Positions 60,901 to 64,000 of a stretch of DNA of 64,000 nucleotides are shown here, in pieces. The notes under the pieces were generated by a model that was not told the origin of the DNA, did not search any database, and saw only the letters and a program-made list of their open reading frames with translations. The position numbers and the translations under genes were made by a program. Origin of the DNA: Zygaena filipendulae (taxonomy: Eukaryota; Arthropoda; Insecta; Lepidoptera; Zygaenidae); the NCBI GenBank assembly GCA_907165275.2, contig OU015672.1, positions 2,338,501 through 2,402,500 on the forward strand, in the 5' to 3' direction. Within the stretch, counting starts at the first letter, position 1; each line of letters starts with the position of its first letter.

Positions 60901-63731
60901 ACCTACAAAGGACGTACACAATACGTACCTACTTGACGCCGTCTGCGATTTTAAATTTGAAGATTTTTTTTCTTTTTGGGAAAATTATTTGTTTTCATGT
61001 GTAATAAATAACGCACGTTTAGTTGCGAACAGCAGCCTTAGAAAAGTTGATAATCATTTATCGTTATCGCTGTAAAAAACTAAGGAACTGATCGTCGTGT
61101 CATGTGGTTACGTAGAAAAGTTGGACACAGATAAGCAATAATATGTTAACTCACAAAACAAAGTTATTGATTCAGAACGATTTATTACGAGTTAGAGAAC
61201 GTTTTTTAATTATGTGTTCACTTTATTACATTGTTTAAATATGTAACTAAATATTGAACATAAAAATGTTGAAACAAAATGACGCTATAATTTTAAAACT
61301 TTAATTTACTCAAAATTTCTCCAGTGTGGGTTAACACACTATTGCTTATCTATGTTTAATACACGTGGCATAACACCAACGTTCCTTAGTTTTCTAAAGC
61401 TAGCCCCGTGATGTGTGGCCACCAGATGCAACAGGAAGTGGGACTGTCCGGACGGCACCGACGAGAGCAACTGCGAGTCGTCAGTGTGCTCGTTCAACAA
61501 GCAGTTCACGTGCATGCGGCACCGCACGTGCATCGACATGCGGCTCGTGTGCAACGGCCAGTACGACTGCGCAGACGGCACCGACGAGACGCGCGACGCG
61601 TGTCTGCTCAGTGAGCAAACACTAGCTTTTCGCCGCATTAGTTTCAGAGTTACCGCGGGAAATCCGGCATAAAAGTACCCTATATCGCCTGACTATGTGA
61701 AAGCAAAATTTCATCATGATCGGTTTATTTGAAGCGAGCAAGCGTACCGAACAAACAACCGAACTCGCATTCGCATTTATAATATTAGGATACTAACTGT
61801 TGCTACATAACCTCTTGAGACCCCGCGTCCTAAATGTAGGACATAATCCCTCATATGGTTAAGAATTTTACAGACTTTACTCGGATTTTAAAAAGTACTT
61901 AAAATTAACTTGAAGTTAAGGAGTTGTAATCCGAAAGCTTAGTCCATAAAAAAATGGCTACCACTTAATGGGGTCAAATATTTTATTTTCTTTTGTCAGA
62001 AAAAAATACGACCAAGTTATACACAACTCCCATAAGAGTGGAGTTTCCAGTGGACTGCAAAACCGGTTTCCGGTGCAAGGGTGCGGCGCAGTGCATAGAG
62101 TGGAACCTAGTGTGCGACGGGAAGCCCGACTGCGGTGACGGCTCGGACGAGAGTAAAACCTGTGGTCAGTATAACAAACATCATGCCGACAGATGTGTAC
62201 AGCTTAATTGAAAAAAAAAAAAACATACAGTCAGAGATTTTTATAAGGTCTGATTAAAGTAGGTACCTAATCTAGTCACCCGCGCCTTTCTCAGCCGCGA
62301 CCATAGAGGTAATAGCGGTGTAGGCTTGTTTATGTGTGTGTGTCGGATATCCCCCCACGAGCCGCCCGCCCGCAGCAGTAGTGGGGAGTTCGATCGGTTT
62401 GCTTGTATGGAGTGTGACAGGTGTGCCTGGTACCTTGGTGATATATTTCATACGACTGTGTCGGAGTGGGCGCATATGGGTGGCGTGACCACATGCAAGC
62501 CGCCCGCCTGCATTAGTAGTGGAGGGTTACGTATAGTTCGGTTGTGAGTTGTGACACACCGTTCCCGGCGCGCGGCGGTGCACGGTGCAGCGAGCGCGTG
62601 CGACAACCTGCCGTGCTCGTCCGCGTGCCGCGCGACGCCGGACGGGCCGCGCTGCGAGTGCCCCGCCGGCTACGAGCCGCGCGGCCGCGAGTGCGCCGAC
62701 GTGGACGAGTGCGCCGCGCCCGCGCCGCCGTGCTCGCACCAGTGCCGCAACACGCCCGGCTCGTACCAGTGCAGCTGCCACCACGGATACGCGCTCAGGT
62801 GGGGGCTCTACCCGCAGACACGACCCACGGACACCCTGCACTCAACGCTGCACCACTACTTTGTTCTATTTTCCTATTTTAATTCAAATATTTGTACTTT
62901 ATTGCCCCAGAAGAAACATGAAAAAATTTGACAAATTTGACAGAAAGGACTGAGAGAAAAGCGGCCTTATTGCTAGAGGAAATCTTTTCAAGACGACCTT
63001 AATTAACCTTATCTTATTTAACAATACTAAATCCAAAGTCCCAGGTATAGTATATAGACCAACTCCGGTATATTCATAACTCACTTTCATCTATATCCTT
63101 ATCCACAGTTCTGCAGTAGTGGTTGTACTTGCTAACATTCAAAGCAAGTTCAAATTAGCGAACTTATCAAACTTTCTCTCTTTCAAATGACAGGACCTAG
63201 CCTGAATATTAGAAACGAGTTTACATAACAATAAGCTAATGCCCTTACGACGCTATATCGGAAAGCAAAAATACGCTGTAGGTACGCTACGCAAGATTAC
63301 GCCATATCTCTGCTACGACGTAACTACGCTACGCCGTAACGGAAGTTTGTCCTTGCTACTACACGATCCAGCTACGCCGGAACGGGAGTACTACGACGTA
63401 GCCGTAGGAGCGCTACGCATTATGATTGTGCTACTATGCTACGATGTATCTCGGTTACGAGTTACGACGTATCTTTGGTAGACGTATCATTGCTACGACG
63501 TATCCGTGCTACGTCGTATCTCTGCTACTACGTAAATTTTACCCTTTGAGATCAGTGGTATTGTTGGGTGGGCAGAGTGGACCGGCATTCTTGCAAAGCG
63601 GTCGAGGGCGGCTTGGAGGTGCTGTACGCGTCGGGGAACAGAGTGCGCACCGCGCCCGGGGAGCCCCACGGACCGGCCGCCTACTTGCACCCGGACCTGC
63701 CGACGATCGATGGTATTGCGGTCGATATCAG
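39280..63731 (+). CDS. LRP1: LDL-receptor-related protein (LRP1-like), N-terminal 27 exons; continues past window
   Basis: Exons: 39280-39475, 39639-39799, 40272-40389, 41446-41628, 42369-42644, 43053-43150, 43657-43764, 44497-44681, 45297-45492, 46035-46203, 47692-47844, 48441-48617, 49265-49390, 50240-50396, 51186-51292, 52069-52161, 52637-52786, 53509-53853, 54479-54604, 55583-55751, 56274-56359, 58891-59033, 59610-59686, 61426-61610, 62000-62164, 62591-62798, 63576-63731. All phases agree: 1437 aa, incomplete. Order: signal peptide ([15 protein letters not shown]), four LDLa repeats (about 30-218), two EGF (to 310), propeller 1 (LYWVE, LYITD, MFWSD, LYYVD, VYWND; 312-563), EGF, propeller 2 (VLISD, LYWAD; to 884), EGF, eight LDLa (about 960-1316, the second degenerate), EGF plus calcium-binding EGF (DVDEC), start of propeller 3. 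This order fits LRP1 or megalin (LRP2): large endocytic receptors for lipoproteins and other ligands. The short first cluster favours LRP1. The transmembrane and NPxY tail are outside. Confidence 0.9.
39968..40110. mobile_element. Short element with TTGACATTCTACAATCG end
   Basis: GCCAAGTTGACATTCTACAA through TTGGTCAGCCAATCAAAACT, as at 26985. It lies in the second LRP intron. A further copy is in the third intron at 40838-40988. Confidence 0.65.
40640..40805 (+). mobile_element. CCGCGG-box repeat
   Basis: AGGTAATCTCTGAAACTACA, TTCCCGCGGCAGTCCCGAAA and GGGGGAACAGCTA mark a partial copy in an LRP intron. Confidence 0.7.
41155..41395. mobile_element. MITE with about 75-bp inverted ends
   Basis: CCGCCGCACTCAGAGTCAAC at left matches GTCGACTCTGAGTGCGGCGG at right in reverse complement. 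The arms continue through AAGTATAGATTTTTAAAACA and CTGCCGCAATCAGA. About 90 bp of AT-rich centre separates them. Confidence 0.9.
41878..42173 (-). mobile_element. MITE, TGACGTCA family (reversed copy)
   Basis: Ends are AATTGGCTACTTGACAAA and GGGGAATACCCAATT. The first palindrome is mutated to TGACATCA and the second is lost. It lies between LRP exons 4 and 5. Confidence 0.8.
42770..43010 (-). mobile_element. CCGCGG-box repeat, diverged
   Basis: CGCCCGCGATAATTTTGCAA, TTCCCACGGGAATCACGGGA, GGAGTTCCTGCGGGAATTCC and GTATGAAAAATTTTATGATG mark two overlapping degenerate copies before the exon at 43053. Confidence 0.65.
44138..44395 (+). mobile_element. Retroelement 3'-type repeat (GGTTCCGTACCCAAAGGG)
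   Basis: GGTTCCGTACCCAAAGGGTA, GGCCGTCCGTCCGCCCGACT, TGTATCTCATGAACAGTGAT and GACTCGCACTTGGCCGG resemble a widespread insect SINE or RTE-type LINE tail. A reversed piece is at 54730-54980 (AAGGGCGAGTCGGACTCGCG). Confidence 0.65.
44770..45135. mobile_element. CCGCGG-box repeat pieces
   Basis: GGAGTTCCTGCGGGAATTTT, CTCACGCGGGTGAATC and a second GGAGTTCCTGCAGAAATTCC block ending GGGGCATAGATAG. Confidence 0.6.
45180..45268 (-). mobile_element. tRNA-derived SINE head
   Basis: The - strand reads GGCTGACGCAGTGAGTCACC (A-box-like) and GAGTTCGATTCCCGGTAGGG (B-box-like), about 50 bp apart. It is related to 11390-11480. The acceptor stem does not pair convincingly, so it is not called a tRNA gene. Confidence 0.5.
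45520..45920 (+). mobile_element. CCGCGG-box repeat copies
   Basis: AAAGTGAGTTTGTTTGTTTG, GAATTCCTGCGGAATTT, TTGTATACACATTGTCAGGG and a final AACCGCGGGGCACAGCTAG before exon 46035. Confidence 0.7.
46225..46315 (+). mobile_element. tRNA-like SINE fragment
   Basis: GGATTGGCGCATTAGGTCAC (A-box-like) and GGTTTCGATTCTCGGTAGGG (B-box-like) lie about 50 bp apart, just after LRP exon 10. Confidence 0.45.
46400..46634 (+). mobile_element. MITE, GGAC-GATAAGCAAT family
   Basis: GGACATAGATAAGCAATAGT at left and ATTGCTTATCTACGTCC at right form inverted ends extending over GTTAACCCACA / TGTGGGTTAAC. Length is 235 bp with no frame. Confidence 0.88.
46840..47100. mobile_element. Dispersed element with TGACGTCA ends
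   Basis: ATGACGTCAATTTAGTATAC at left and ATTATGACGTCATTTTG at right. Internal blocks GTATACTGTCATCCATGTCA and GACCACTCATTGACCAATCA match the region 7420-7620 in reverse orientation. Confidence 0.75.
47315..47650 (-). mobile_element. MITE, paired-TGACGTCA family (near-intact, reversed)
   Basis: CAATGGGCATGTTGACTAAT at left is inverted at right (GTAGTCCACATCCCCATTG). TGACGTCA lies at 47445 and 47490. It ends about 45 bp before LRP exon 11. Its closest relative in the window is the copy at 12757. Confidence 0.88.
48866..48914 (+). repeat. CA/CGCA simple repeat
   Basis: ACACACACCCACACGCACAC continues as CGCACG repeats within an LRP intron. Confidence 0.85.
49040..49233 (+). mobile_element. CCGCGG-box repeat, nearly full
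   Basis: Starts CTTACTAATATCATAAATGC and runs through TTACGCTTTCACGCTCTAAC, GGACATAGGGTACTTTTTAT, GGAATTCCCGCGGGAACTCC and GCGGGGAACAGCTAG. It ends 31 bp before LRP exon 13. Confidence 0.85.
50423..50656 (+). mobile_element. MITE, GGAC-GATAAGCAAT family
   Basis: GGACATAGATAAGCAATAGT to ATTGCTTATCTGCGTCC; very similar to the copy at 46400, beginning 26 bp after LRP exon 14. Confidence 0.88.
50680..50855 (+). mobile_element. CCGCGG-box repeat
   Basis: TGTTTGTTCGCGATGAACTC, GGAATTCCCGCGGGAACTCC and AAACCGCGGGGACAGCTAGT. Confidence 0.85.
50996..51038 (+). repeat. TG simple repeat
   Basis: Short GCTGTGTGTGCG start followed by alternating TG; the upstream bases 50938-50965 are GCGGTA repeats. 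Confidence 0.85.
52858..53375 (+). mobile_element. MITE, TGACGTCA family, degraded and interrupted
   Basis: ATTCAGTCCGTCAGTTAGAT at left, a foreign stretch, then AAGTTTAGGGGTGGGGGCTC, GTGACGTCACGCGAATT, ACTCAATGTATCGC and CTACACGATGGCC. It occupies the intron before LRP exon 18. Confidence 0.7.
56375..56590 (+). mobile_element. CCGCGG-box repeat
   Basis: CTAATATTATTATTAAGAGC, GGGTAATCTCTGGATCTACT, GAATTCCCGCGGGAACTACG and GCGGGGGTCAGCTAGT, directly after LRP exon 21. Confidence 0.85.
56640..57960. mobile_element. Compound element: hairpin, tandem 280-bp units and poly-A tract
   Basis: AAAACCGACTTCCAAAAACA at 56665 is inverted near 57035, with arms of about 150 bp meeting around 56815-56900. 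Two direct copies of a unit of about 280 bp follow (GATGACCATCTGTGGTCTTC at 57317 and 57591). A run of about 50 A residues (57857-57906) is next, then CCTCCTCCTTTTTGGAAGTC at the end. All of it is inside the LRP intron between exons 21 and 22. Confidence 0.75.
58070..58266 (+). mobile_element. CCGCGG-box repeat
   Basis: GGGTAATATCTGGATCTACT, AAATTACCGCGAGTGAAACC and GGGGATCAGCCAGT; a diverged copy of the type at 56375. Confidence 0.75.
58266..58560 (-). mobile_element. Retroelement 3' end with TATTC tail (reversed)
   Basis: Reverse of the unit at 32270: AGAATAGAATAGAAAAAAGT, GGTACCAAAATGGC, CTGATTTTCAGTGGCGAC and onward to AAGAAGACTAAATACAT. Confidence 0.75.
58620..58855 (+). mobile_element. 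CCGCGG-box repeat, intact
   Basis: CTAATATATATAAATCACGT, GCGATGGACTCCGAAACTAC, TTTATCCCGGAATTCCCTCG and GGGGGACAGCTAGT. This copy shows the uninterrupted sequence into which the foldback element at 34701 inserted. It ends about 36 bp before LRP exon 22. Confidence 0.88.
59070..59275 (-). mobile_element. CCGCGG-box repeat (reversed)
   Basis: CTAGCTGTCCCCCGCGGTTT, GGGATTCCCGCGGGAACAAT and CAGTGAAAGTCCCGTTAAAA, ending in CAGACAGAA-type sequence. Confidence 0.8.
61123..61357 (-). mobile_element. MITE, GGAC-GATAAGCAAT family (reversed)
   Basis: GGACACAGATAAGCAATAAT at left and TATTGCTTATCTATG at right. The inner order is opposite to the copies at 46400 and 50423. It lies before LRP exon 24. Confidence 0.85.
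61625..61795 (-). mobile_element. CCGCGG-box repeat (reversed, partial)
   Basis: AGTTACCGCGGGAAATCCGG, AAAATTTCATCATGATCGGT and CATTTATAATATTAGGA just after LRP exon 24. Confidence 0.7.
63240..63540. repeat. Degenerate TACGACGTA-rich repeat
   Basis: Many variants of CTACGACGTA, CTACGCCGTAAC and GCTACG in about 300 bp, without a strict period. It ends about 36 bp before LRP exon 27. Confidence 0.7.
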
Positions 63732-63839
63732 GTGAGGACTAGTAATGGACTAGCTAATAGTTGATTAGCGTCATAATTAATGCTAGTGTTGATGATTGCA
63801 CAGTTTGTTTGTATAGATTTTTATTATCCATCAAACATA

Positions 63840-64000
63840 TTAATTTGCTTATTATTCAGTAATTCCTACGAGAATTCCGAAATTATCGCGATTGAAACCA
63901 TGGGGGATCGACTAGTCTAGTCTAATATTAGAAAGAGAAGATTTGATTTTTGTGTGTTTGTTTGTAACGCATAAACTCAAAAATAATTTAACCGATTTAT
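63840..64000 (+). mobile_element. CCGCGG-box repeat, two copies, second cut by window edge
   Basis: CCTACGAGAATTCCGAAATT and ACCATGGGGGATCGACTAGT end one copy. CTAATATTAGAAAGAGAAGA starts another that reaches the edge. Confidence 0.65.

Overview
The window is animal nuclear DNA, most likely from a moth or butterfly. It has large spliced genes with GT-AG introns and is densely packed with dispersed repeats. The most frequent repeat carries CCGCGG-rich boxes and ends in GGGGAACAGCTAGT. Another dispersed end reads as GAAGTCGGTTAAAAA. Both are typical of lepidopteran genomes. Nothing bacterial, viral or CRISPR-like was seen. Exon limits were deduced by reading frame, splice phase and remembered family sequences; no alignment was run.

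Layout: (1) 1-1680 is a 40-bp minisatellite in an intron, ending at the 3' splice site of a leucine-rich-repeat protein gene (+ strand; seven exons seen, 1674-6401; the 5' part lies left of the window). (2) 6402-11685 is gene-free and repeat-rich. (3) 11686-19642, - strand: complete HADHB (mitochondrial trifunctional enzyme beta subunit, 10 exons, 473 aa). (4) 19643-21505 separates two divergent genes. (5) 21506-33109, + strand: complete WDR75 (UTP17-like nucleolar WD40 protein, 12 exons, 917 aa). (6) 33110-39279 is intergenic and holds a 2.34-kb foldback element with a perfect 8-bp target duplication. (7) 39280 to the right edge, + strand: the first 27 exons (about 1437 aa) of a giant LDL-receptor-related protein, LRP1-like, continuing past the window.

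The four genes do not form a pathway: HADHB works in mitochondrial beta-oxidation, WDR75 in pre-rRNA processing, and the LRP in endocytosis. What unites the window is its repeat landscape: several families of small inverted-repeat elements, a CCGCGG-box family present in dozens of copies, a broken LINE, tRNA-like SINE pieces and simple repeats, mostly in introns and between genes. The most notable observations are the splice-junction minisatellite, the foldback element with its readable empty site, a MITE family that spreads paired TGACGTCA palindromes, and a base-composition gradient shared by the divergent HADHB/WDR75 pair. I did not find a clear undescribed biochemical system.
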